DNA of 64,000 nucleotides from JBEKIK01 sp963845975 (lineage in GTDB: Bacteria > Planctomycetota > Planctomycetia > Pirellulales > Thermoguttaceae), in NCBI GenBank assembly GCA_963845975.1, contig CAWJUD010000002.1, forward strand, positions 930,001 through 994,000, read 5' to 3'. Shown here piece after piece: positions 30,175-37,069 of this stretch (positions are counted from its first letter, which is position 1; every line of letters starts with the position of its first letter). Below the pieces are notes generated by a model. The model made no database searches and was not told the origin of the DNA. It saw only the letters and a list, made by a program, of their open reading frames with translations. Position numbers and translations under genes: made by a program.

Positions 30175-30351
30175 TCATTGCCCGCCACTCGCTGCGCATT
30201 GCTGGCTAACAACCGCCTGCTGGCGCGAGGCCATGCACTCGGCCAGAGTTTTTGCCACTTGTTTATCCAATTCTTCCAGGCGAGTTAGCAATTCGTCATG
30301 CCTGGTTTCCAGGTCTAAGAGCAATTCGAGTTGAGCGTTGCGGTCGAACAT
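30175..30351 (-). CDS. Small coiled-coil protein (58 aa), unknown
   Basis: A short ORF, ATG at 30351 to TGA at 30175-30177. It begins MFDRNAQLELLLDLETRHDE and continues as a charged amphipathic helix (LLTRLEELDKQVAKTLAEC), a convincing coiled-coil pattern, then turns low-complexity (SRQQAVVSQQCAASGGQ) where an intergenic repeat follows. No strong ribosome site is visible. The helix periodicity and codon choice support a real gene; the tail may be repeat-derived. No function can be assigned. Confidence 0.45.
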   Translation of the reverse strand: MFDRNAQLELLLDLETRHDELLTRLEELDKQVAKTLAECMASRQQAVVSQQCAASGGQ

Positions 30352-30711
30352 CGTGAGTTATTGGTTTTCAATTTTTTCAGAGGTTATCTTTCAAAGACAA
30401 TCGAAACCCTATGGGGGATCGTTGAGGCACTGAGAAAGCTTTCCCCCTATAAGTGGCTGGACTTTGGATAGGAAAGTTTTTGATCCTTTGGCGTCGATAT
30501 CGTCATCGACCTAAATCTATGGTTGGCTGAAGTTAGCAGTATAATCCACATGGATTAAGTACAAGCGAGGAAAAGAGTTCCGATAATGAGGGATGTTCGG
30601 TATAAGCAGGGTTTATGGCTCTGATATCCTGGGTAAATCGGGGAGTTGGGCACAAGTATAGCCGAAAAAATCAGCTAAGGTGAAAAAAAGAGTAACTTTG
30701 GCCGATATGGG

Positions 30712-30764
30712 TGGACAGAAAACAAAAAATTAGTATAAAATGTAGGGCTCTAGCCATTTTATAC
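30712..30764 (+). promoter_or_regulatory. rpsU promoter with inverted repeat over the -10 box
   Basis: TGGACA (30712-30717) and TATAAA (30734-30739) with a 16-base spacer. A perfect 10-bp inverted repeat, GTATAAAATG (30733-30742) and CATTTTATAC (30755-30764), overlaps the -10 element and the predicted start, so it could be an operator or a 5'-UTR hairpin. rpsU starts 58 bases further on. Confidence 0.55.
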
Positions 30765-30822
30765 ATTTATAGGATGGTAAACCTTTAATTAACATTGTTC
30801 TTTAACCTAATAGGAGGACTGA

Positions 30823-31020
30823 GTGGTAAAATTGACATTGCGGGAACGTGAGTCTATTCAGGAGGCGGTACGTCGCTTCCGCAAATTGGTAGAGCGAAGC
30901 GGAATCAAAAAGGAAATGCGTCGCCGTGAGTATTACGAAAAGCCCAGCGAAATCAGACGACGGGCACGGTTGCGTGCCGAACGCCGGTCAAGACGCGGGC
31001 AGGTAATCCCGGGTCTCTAA
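30823..31020 (+). CDS. rpsU: Ribosomal protein S21
   Basis: 65 residues, starting with GTG behind TAGGAGGACTGA. MVKLTLRERESIQEAVRRFR, RSGIKKEMRRREYYEKPSE and RRRARLRAERRSRRG are the usual basic S21 sequence; it binds the 30S platform near the anti-Shine-Dalgarno. Standalone gene: dapB converges downstream. Its own promoter lies at 30712-30739. Confidence 0.95.
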   Translation: MVKLTLRERESIQEAVRRFRKLVERSGIKKEMRRREYYEKPSEIRRRARLRAERRSRRGQVIPGL

Positions 31021-31130
31021 TCTTCCCCGAGTTTTTTCTCTCTGAATTTTTTTAAGGCGGTAATGGTCTGCGGATATTGCAGCGCTAGCCTGTTATTTCA
31101 TTCCTCATCCTTCCGCCTCTATCCTTTATT

Positions 31131-31916
31131 TTACAGTCCCAGCACGTCGTTCATGCTATAGAGTCCGGGCGGTTTGCCGACTAGGAATTTCGCGGCGGCC
31201 AATGCGCCCAGTGCGTAGCAATCGCGATTGGTTGCGCGGACGGTGAATTCGATGGTTTCGCCCAGCATGGCGAAGATGACGGTGTGCTCGCCCGGGTTGT
31301 CGCCCACGCGGATGGCATGATAGCCGATTTCGTTGTGCGGGCGTTTGCCGGGCCGGCCCTGTCGGCCGTGAGTGTGGACGGTCTGGCCCATTATGCCGGA
31401 GATGATCTGGCCGAATTTGAGGGCCGTGCCGCTGGGCGAGTCTTCTTTATAGCGGTGATGCCGTTCGAGGATTTCCACGTCGGCGTCCTTATCCTTTAGG
31501 ACTGCGGCGGCGATTTCGGCCAATTTCATGGCCAGATTGACTGCCAGGCTCATGTTTGGCGCCCAAAGCAGGGGAATTTCGCGTGCGGCGGCGTGGAGTT
31601 TTTCGGTTTGCGTTGGACTTAATCCGGTGGTGGCCACTACCAGGGGGATTTTCTTTTGCCGGCAGGTATCGATGATGCTTTCCGCGGCGGCGGGCACGGA
31701 AAAATCCACGACCACGTCGACCGGCACGTTTAACGTCGCCGTAAGCGGGACGCCCAACTTGCCCGATCCGGCAAGGATTCCGGCATCTTCGCCCAATCGC
31801 GGATGCTGCGGCGATTCGAGGGCGGCGACCAGGGATAGTTCCCGATCTATCGCGGCCAGGGCGATCAACCTCTGTCCCATGCGTCCGGCGGCGCCGTTGA
31901 TGGCAATGCGAATCAT
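31131..31916 (-). CDS. dapB: 4-hydroxy-tetrahydrodipicolinate reductase
   Basis: 261 residues. GAAGRMGQRLIALA (NAD(P)-binding), VDFSVPAAAESIID, VVATTGLSPTQTEKL, APNMSLAVNL and the family signature EILERHHRYKEDSPSGTALK are all present. It makes tetrahydrodipicolinate for lysine and peptidoglycan meso-diaminopimelate. The gene is convergent with rpsU and upstream of thrC on the same strand, both in aspartate-family amino acid synthesis. Confidence 0.96.
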   Translation of the reverse strand: MIRIAINGAAGRMGQRLIALAAIDRELSLVAALESPQHPRLGEDAGILAGSGKLGVPLTATLNVPVDVVVDFSVPAAAESIIDTCRQKKIPLVVATTGLSPTQTEKLHAAAREIPLLWAPNMSLAVNLAMKLAEIAAAVLKDKDADVEILERHHRYKEDSPSGTALKFGQIISGIMGQTVHTHGRQGRPGKRPHNEIGYHAIRVGDNPGEHTVIFAMLGETIEFTVRATNRDCYALGALAAAKFLVGKPPGLYSMNDVLGL

Positions 31917-31930
31917 TTTAGAGTTTTCGG

Positions 31931-31958
31931 TTATCAGTTATCAGTTAACAGTTTACAG
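31931..31958. repeat. Heptamer array, unit TTATCAG
   Basis: Four 7-bp units (TTATCAG, TTATCAG, TTAACAG, TTTACAG) between dapB and thrC, followed by an AAACCGCAAGCGGTTT palindrome at 31974-31997 and a CGCGACCGACGGTCGCG palindrome just after it. Confidence 0.75.
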
Positions 31959-31973
31959 TGGAAATCGCTCAAC

Positions 31974-31997
31974 GCGAAACCGCAAGCGGTTTTTGCG
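31974..31997. repeat. GCGAAACCGCAAGCGGTTTT palindrome copy
   Basis: Perfect palindromic copy of the 26416 family, between dapB and thrC, next to the 7-bp array at 31931. Confidence 0.7.
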
Positions 31998-32039
31998 CGA
32001 CCGACGGTCGCGGCTTTATGATTCTCGATTTACTAATTC

Positions 32040-33404
32040 CTAACTATGCAGTTTAATCGCCTTGATGATTTCGTCGAGATTATTCGGCACGGCCACTGCG
32101 CGGTTGGCGAATGTGGCGCGGCGGACGCCGCGGCTGCCGAGCACCTTGTTGAATTGCTCCTGGTCGGCGGCGTGATAGGCCACGGTGGCGGTCGGATCCT
32201 TGAGTTGATGGCCGGTGAGGATGCACACCACACGTTCGTCCGGGGTGATTACGCCTTCGTCGACGAGCAGTTTGCGCCGGCCACGCTGGCTGCGCTGGCC
32301 GGTTCGCAGCCCAAGCCGCCTGCGCCTACTTGGGCTTTGGCGTCGAGGATTTGTTGATCGGTGGCCTCGCGGACCAGGCCGTTGCACCACTCGAGGGCGC
32401 GGATGCACTTGTACAAGTTGACGGGCCGATTGATTTCGATGGCGCTGGCGATGGTCGAGGCCCGGCGTTTTTCCGCGTCCATTTCGCCGTAGTAACGGCA
32501 GACTATTTCGGTATCCGGTTTGCCGTCGTTCCAGCGCAGGCCGCGGCGCTCGTATAGTTCGTAAAGCGTGTTGGCCCCGGCGGCGTTGATCACGGCCAGC
32601 CTGGGAATGCGGTCGATTAATCCCAATTGATGCAGTTCGTGGAAGGCCTTGCCGAAGGCGGAGGAATTGCCCAGGTTGCCGCCCGGGCACGACGATCCAG
32701 TCGGGCACTTGCCACAAGGCCTTCCAGCACGCGGAACATGATCGTTTTTTGCCCTTCCAGGCGGAAAGGATTGACGCTGTTGACCAGGTAGATGCCCAAC
32801 TGTTTGCTGGCTTCCTGGACGCGGGCCATGGCGTCGTCGAAATCGCCGTTGATCTGCACGGTCAGGGCCCCGAAATCGAGGGCCTGGGAAAGTTTGCCGT
32901 AGGAGATTTTTCCGGAGCCGATGAAAATCACCGCCCGCATCAGGCGCGTTGCCGAGCAGTACAGGGCCAGCGAGGCGCTGGTGTTGCCGGTCGATGCGCA
33001 GGCGGCGCGGGTGGCGCCGACGAAATCGGGCGTGGCTGAAGGCCGCCGACATGCCGTTGTCTTTGAAACTGCCCGAAGGGTTCATGCCTTCGTATTGCAG
33101 GAACAATCGGCCGGGCGTGCTGCCGACGTATCGGGCCACGCCTTCGGACGAGTGCAGCAGCGTCTGGCCTTCGCCCACGGTGACGCACTGCTTAAGGGGA
33201 ACAAAGGGCAACAATTCGTGGAACCGCCAGACGCCGCTGAAACAATGCGGATCGGTGCGCCGGGCCCATTTTTCTTCGAAATGAGTTCAACGATTTTGGC
33301 ACCGGCAGATGATCCCAATCGTAGACCACATCGACCAGGTTGCCGCATTTGGCGCAGTCAACCCGAATTTCATCGATGGAATACGTTGCACCGCAGGAGG
33401 GCAC
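32040..33404 (-). CDS. thrC: Threonine synthase, several frameshifts
   Basis: Assembled from four or five frames over about 460 residues. N-terminal zinc-like VPSCGATYSIDEIRVDCAKC, then GEGQTLLHSSEG, the PLP-lysine loop NPSGSFKDNGMS, GGNLGNSSAFGKAF, AVINAAGANTLYELYERRGL and CILTGHQLKDPT. It releases phosphate from O-phosphohomoserine to make threonine. GTG 33404 is the last possible start; the likely beginning is further upstream, where only ATT at 33440 sits seven bases after AGAAGG, so an error or a rare start is possible. Breaks occur near 33290, 33020, 32940, 32700 and 32270. Threonine synthase is essential unless threonine is supplied, so error is likelier than decay. Confidence 0.75.
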
Positions 33405-33673
33405 AATACATTGTTGATAGGCAGTGGCGGATTTTGAAATGGTATTACCTTCTAAATGATTTTAAATAATGTTTCTGAACGTTGAATAAGATTCACATTA
33501 AACAACTTTAGAATAACAAGAGTCGGTCATCAAGCCATAAAGTTATTATTACCCCAGGCTAAGAGGGGGTAGTGCTAGCAGCAATAGACTAGAAATCAGC
33601 GTGGAAGACGGCTTTTCGATTGTGTGGGCTTCCCCGTCGCCTGGAGGCATTTTAGACCATCCATTTCGGGCAT

Positions 33674-33702
33674 TTGACATCTGTTTGTAATATGTCTAGA
33701 AT
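33674..33702 (+). promoter_or_regulatory. Sigma70-type promoter for the DksA-family gene
   Basis: TTGACA at 33674-33679 and TAGAAT at 33697-33702, exactly 17 bases apart, about 60 bases before ATG 33764. The rest of the 33441-33763 gap shows no gene. Confidence 0.7.
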
Positions 33703-33763
33703 GAGTAATCTCTGAAGTTGTAAAACCTAGTTAGCCGACAATCCACTACTCGGAGAGACTGCG

Positions 33764-34139
33764 ATGAATAAGGCTGAATTGTCTGAATACAAAGAACTAC
33801 TTACTCGGTTTGCGGGCACGGCTTCGCGGCGATGTCAGCCAGATGGCCGATGCGGCCTTGAAAAAGAGCCGTTCTGAGGCCAATGGCGATCTTTCGACAA
33901 TGCCCATCCACATGGCCGATATAGGCAGCGACAACTTTGAACAAGAGTTTACGCTCAGCCTTATGGAAAACGAGGGTGTAACCCTGGAGCAGATAGAATC
34001 CTCGCTGGAGCGGATCGAAGAAGGCAGCTATGGGCAATGCGAGGAATGCGGCGTAAAGATTCCTAAAGCCCGGCTCAACGCCATCCCCTACGCTACCCTT
34101 TGTGTGCGTTGTGCGGAACAGCAGGAAAACGGTTTTTAA
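33764..34139 (+). CDS. DksA/TraR-family zinc-finger protein, frameshifted
   Basis: 125 residues when one extra T is removed near 33807, giving MNKAELSEYKELLTR joined to LRARLRGDVSQMADAALKK. Further on are MPIHMADIGSDNFEQEFT and the C4 zinc finger CEECGVKIPKARLNAIP with CVRCAEQ. DksA-type proteins enter the RNA polymerase secondary channel or bind zinc as general regulators. Its own promoter is strong and 60 bases upstream. lspA follows 39 bases later on the same strand. Confidence 0.85.
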
Positions 34140-34178
34140 GCTGTACCGGCCGAATAAGGATCGCGGTAAAATCAAGGG

Positions 34179-34736
34179 ATGGCCATGAAGGCGATCTCCG
34201 CCAATCGCTGTCTTGTGTTTTTGCTTTTGGCCGTTTCAGGCTGCGCGCTCGATTTAGCGACAAAATCGCTGACATTCCATTGGCTGGGAATGCCCGGCCC
34301 TACCAGCCATACAAAGTGGATTTGGCAAGGCGTGTTCGGCCTTCAAACCAGTTTAAACGAGGGGGCGCTGTTCGGTCTGGGACAAGGGATGGTCTCGGTT
34401 TTTGCCGGATTATCGATCGTGGCTGCAAGCGGCATATTCTTTTGGCTTTTTTTCGCGGGCGGGACGCGCGACTGGCTATTGACCATCGCCTTAGGTTTCA
34501 TAATAGCGGGGATATTCGGCAACCTTTACGATCGCTTGGGATTGCCGGGGCTGAAGTGGAACGGGCTGAGCAGTTCCCATGCCTTTGACGAACCGGTATA
34601 TGCGGTGCGCGACTTTATTCTGGTAATGATCGGCCCTTGGCATTGGCCTAATTTCAATTTTGCCGATAGCTTTTTGGTATGCGGGGCAGCGCTGCTAGTT
34701 TGGCATGCCTTGCGTCCAAACCTGCGCCGACTCTAG
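34179..34736 (+). CDS. lspA: Lipoprotein signal peptidase (signal peptidase II)
   Basis: 185 residues with four membrane helices. Catalytic aspartates sit in GNLYDRLG and NFADSFL, and the N-terminal DLATKSL fits the family. It cleaves the signal peptide from prolipoproteins in the inner membrane. The start could be ATG 34179 or 34185. The gene follows the DksA-type gene by 39 bases and is probably co-transcribed with it. The two catalytic Asp residues are as expected. Confidence 0.9.
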   Translation: MAMKAISANRCLVFLLLAVSGCALDLATKSLTFHWLGMPGPTSHTKWIWQGVFGLQTSLNEGALFGLGQGMVSVFAGLSIVAASGIFFWLFFAGGTRDWLLTIALGFIIAGIFGNLYDRLGLPGLKWNGLSSSHAFDEPVYAVRDFILVMIGPWHWPNFNFADSFLVCGAALLVWHALRPNLRRL

Positions 34737-35081
34737 AAACCGTCTCCTAAGCGTTTTGCATAGCCACTTCACCGTTTTTTTCTAATATCCAGTTGATAAT
34801 CGAGACTTGACGAATCTTTCGGTTGCAAGGTGAAGCCTTTCACGCCCGTGACATTGATTTCTTGCATTTATATATAATTCTTTTAGTAAAGTATCGCGTA
34901 AGAAATAGGGTATTTACACTATAAAATTACGTGTTGAGCGTTCTCTAAACACTTTAACCAGAAACCATATATGTAAATTCTGGACATCTTCTGAATTACT
35001 CCATACGATCTATTGACATACCGGTTATTAAAGCGTAAGCTATTCCCCAATAACGAGGGATCACTATTGAGGGATACATTC
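34737..35081. other. AT-rich gap with a possible rrf2 promoter
   Basis: No gene seen. TTGACA at 35013-35018 precedes rrf2 but the nearest -10 candidate (TAAGCT, 17 bases on) is weak. The gap is AT-rich and could hold more than one promoter. Confidence 0.4.
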
Positions 35082-35495
35082 ATGAAGCTTTCTCGTACGG
35101 TAGCCTACGCCCTTCAAGCTACTATACAATTGGCCCAGTCGGGCAACCAAGGACCTGTGCCATGCAGTTCTCTTGCAGCCGAAGGCAAAATGCCGGAACG
35201 ATTTCTATTGCAGATTTTACGAAACTTGGTGGCACATGGGATCCTGTGCTCTACTCGCGGGGTGGACGGCGGGTACACACTGGACCGCGCACCCGAGGAG
35301 ATCTCGCTATTGGAGATTATCGAGGCCATTGACGGGCCTATTACTCCCGTGATTCCCGTATCCCAAGGCCTGTTAGCAGGCTCTAAGGCAAAACTTGAAG
35401 GGGCATTGGCTAGCATAACGGAAACGGCCCGTAAGGACTTGCAGGCGATTAAACTCGCCCATTTGTTGCCTTCCCCGCGGCGAAAAAATAACTAA
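35082..35495 (+). CDS. Rrf2-family transcriptional regulator
   Basis: 137 residues with start at ATG 35082 rather than the longer frame. MKLSRTVAYALQATIQLAQ, a winged helix (PERFLLQILRNLVAHGILCSTRG) and GGYTLDRAPEEISLLEIIEAIDG are the family core. The three cysteines that bind an Fe-S cluster in IscR or NsrR are absent in the region that follows (GPITPVIPVSQGLLAG), so it is likely a non-cluster member whose ligand is unknown. Its neighbour is the inositol-phosphatase-family gene. Confidence 0.85.
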   Translation: MKLSRTVAYALQATIQLAQSGNQGPVPCSSLAAEGKMPERFLLQILRNLVAHGILCSTRGVDGGYTLDRAPEEISLLEIIEAIDGPITPVIPVSQGLLAGSKAKLEGALASITETARKDLQAIKLAHLLPSPRRKNN

Positions 35496-35504
35496 CATTC
35501 AAAA

Positions 35505-35556
35505 CGCCCTCACCCTCCCCTCTCCCGACCGCTGGCGCGGTGCCCGGAGAGGGGGC
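35505..35556. repeat. CCCTCACCCT...CGGAGAGGG repeat
   Basis: CGCCCTCACCCTCCCCTCTC, then a short variable stem GACCGCTGGCGCGGT, then GCCCGGAGAGGGGG. Sister copies: 50041-50077 and 54217-54273. Confidence 0.7.
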
Positions 35557-35604
35557 TCTCGGCTCTTATGGACAAACCTATCAGGCATCTTGTATGCTTT
35601 GAGC

Positions 35605-36405
35605 ATGCAAGCAGATGCTCATGAGATCACTCGGCGATTGAATTTGGCCGTAGATGCCGCGCGGAAGGCCGGCAACATAACTCTGGAATACTTCCGCACC
35701 GATGATCTGATTGTCAACCTGAAGCAGGACAATACGCCGGTCACTATCGCCGATCATAAGACCGAAGAGTATTTACGCGATACGATTGCCTCGGCCTTTC
35801 CAGAAGACGGAATTTTAGGGGAGGAATTTTCCGAACTGAAAGGCGGCAGCGGGTATCGCTGGATTATAGATCCCATCGACGGGACAAAATCTTTCATCCA
35901 CGGAGTGCCGCTATATGGCACGCTTTTAGGGGTGGAATACGGCGGCCAGTGCGTGTTGGGCGTGATCCGCATACCGGCATTGGATGAATGTCTATATGCG
36001 GCCAAGGGGCAAGGGGCCTGGTATTTCGTGGGGCACAATAAGCCCATCCCCGCCCGGGTTTCGCAGCGAAAACCGCTTGCCAAGGCCCTATTTGTCACGA
36101 GCGAGGTAATTTCCTTCGACCGGACCGGCCGGCGTGCGGCGTACGACCGGCTTCAAGCAGCCACGCGGTTGACGCGGACCTGGGGCGATTGCTACGGATA
36201 TCTCATGGTGGCCACCGGCCGTGCGGACCTGATGGTCGATCCGGTAATGGCCGTTTGGGACGCCGCCGCCTTGTTGCCCATTCTCGAAGAAGCCGGCGGA
36301 ACCTTTACCGATTGGCAAGGGCGGAACACCATCTATACCGGCGAAGGAATCGCCACCAATGGATTGATTCTTTCCGAGGTTCTCGAAATTGTGAAGGATA
36401 GTTGA
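35605..36405 (+). CDS. Inositol-monophosphatase family phosphatase (possibly histidinol-phosphatase)
   Basis: 266 residues from ATG 35605. Metal-binding motifs: GILGEEFSEL, the DPIDGTKSFIHGVPLYGTL block and VMAVWDAAALLPILEEAGG. The family includes inositol monophosphatase, 3'(2'),5'-bisphosphate nucleotidase and HisN; the Gly-Val-Pro-Leu-Tyr extension after DGTKSF resembles HisN-like members, but substrate cannot be fixed by sequence alone. Upstream is the rrf2 gene; the intervening repeat 35505-35556 separates them. Confidence 0.85.
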   Translation: MQADAHEITRRLNLAVDAARKAGNITLEYFRTDDLIVNLKQDNTPVTIADHKTEEYLRDTIASAFPEDGILGEEFSELKGGSGYRWIIDPIDGTKSFIHGVPLYGTLLGVEYGGQCVLGVIRIPALDECLYAAKGQGAWYFVGHNKPIPARVSQRKPLAKALFVTSEVISFDRTGRRAAYDRLQAATRLTRTWGDCYGYLMVATGRADLMVDPVMAVWDAAALLPILEEAGGTFTDWQGRNTIYTGEGIATNGLILSEVLEIVKDS

Positions 36406-36476
36406 GAGTGGAGAGTGGAGAGTAATGGGGGAAAAGTGGGCGGTGGGCAGTGGGCAGTGGGCGGTGGATAGTGGGC
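36404..36476. repeat. Two heptamer arrays at a gene end
   Basis: GAGAGTG repeats three times (36404-36424) starting within the stop codon region of the phosphatase gene. Then AGTGGGC/GGTGGGC units, six in a row, run from 36435 to 36476, followed by an AAACCGCAAGCGGTTT palindrome at 36481. Both arrays have a 7-bp unit. Confidence 0.85.
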
Positions 36477-36872
36477 TGAACGAAACCGCAAGCGGTTTTT
36501 TTTCTTCCCTAATCCTTCCGCCTTCCTCTTTCCGCCTTTTTATCACTTTATAAGTGTCTTATTTTAAATTAAAAAACCGCCGGCGATTTTTTCCAATCCG
36601 CCTTGCTTTGCCGGCCATCGCATCTTGCCGATTTGCCGCTAAAAAAATGAAAAAAATCCGATTTTCCTGCACCCCGAAATCTCCGCCGATTTGCCGCCTG
36701 TCCTGATTCCCGAACATGCTGAAAACCAGAGACTTAGAGCGATTATCCTGATAGGCCATGCTAGCAGTGCTAGTTGAGGTATTTCGACGCAAGCCCGGGT
36801 GTGGCAGGGAGTTAGATAAGCATTGCGGAGTCTCATTGACCGCTGTTAGGAAAACGTTAAACTTGTCGATTT
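36477..36872. other. Intergenic region upstream of nrdJ
   Basis: No gene supported. A reverse ORF is present by chance, with cysteine-poor unlike-protein sequence. The AAACCGCAAGCGGTTT palindrome sits at its left end (36481-36502). No cobalamin riboswitch element was recognised. Confidence 0.4.
36481..36502. repeat. CGAAACCGCAAGCGGTTTTTTT palindrome copy
   Basis: Perfect palindrome followed by T8, so it may also act as a terminator for the inositol-phosphatase-family gene. Confidence 0.65.
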
Positions 36873-36919
36873 GACCCGTATATTGTGGTTTGTCTGCAAT
36901 GAGATACAATATATAGAGG
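36873..36919 (+). promoter_or_regulatory. Putative NrdR box pair over the nrdJ promoter
   Basis: Two 16-bp sites match the NrdR consensus (acaCwAtATaTwGtgt): the second, 36904-36919, at 13 of 16 positions, the first, 36873-36888, at 10 of 16 (right half nearly perfect). They start 31 bases apart, three helical turns, the spacing known for NrdR. The first overlaps a -35 like TTGTGG (36883-36888) and the second a -10 like TACAAT (36905-36910) with 16 bases between. nrdJ starts 151 bases downstream. Confidence 0.55.
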
Positions 36920-37069
36920 GGCTTATATATAAAACCACGAAAGCGAAAACCCCCACTATTAACGTGTATGAATACTTGAAAATTAGCGTACCGGGCCATT
37001 TAAAACTGGACCGATGTACAGTATATTTGGCAGGAAGTCCAATACTTTAACCGTAGAAGGATCTCAATC

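Noticed and set aside
36559..36999. A 146-residue minus-strand ORF before nrdJ
   Set aside because: It overlaps the NrdR-type boxes and lacks protein-like features; it is a chance frame.
36500..37069. A cobalamin riboswitch upstream of nrdJ
   Set aside because: No B12-box-like GCCACTG and no conserved riboswitch core were seen. The NrdR-type pair explains the region better.
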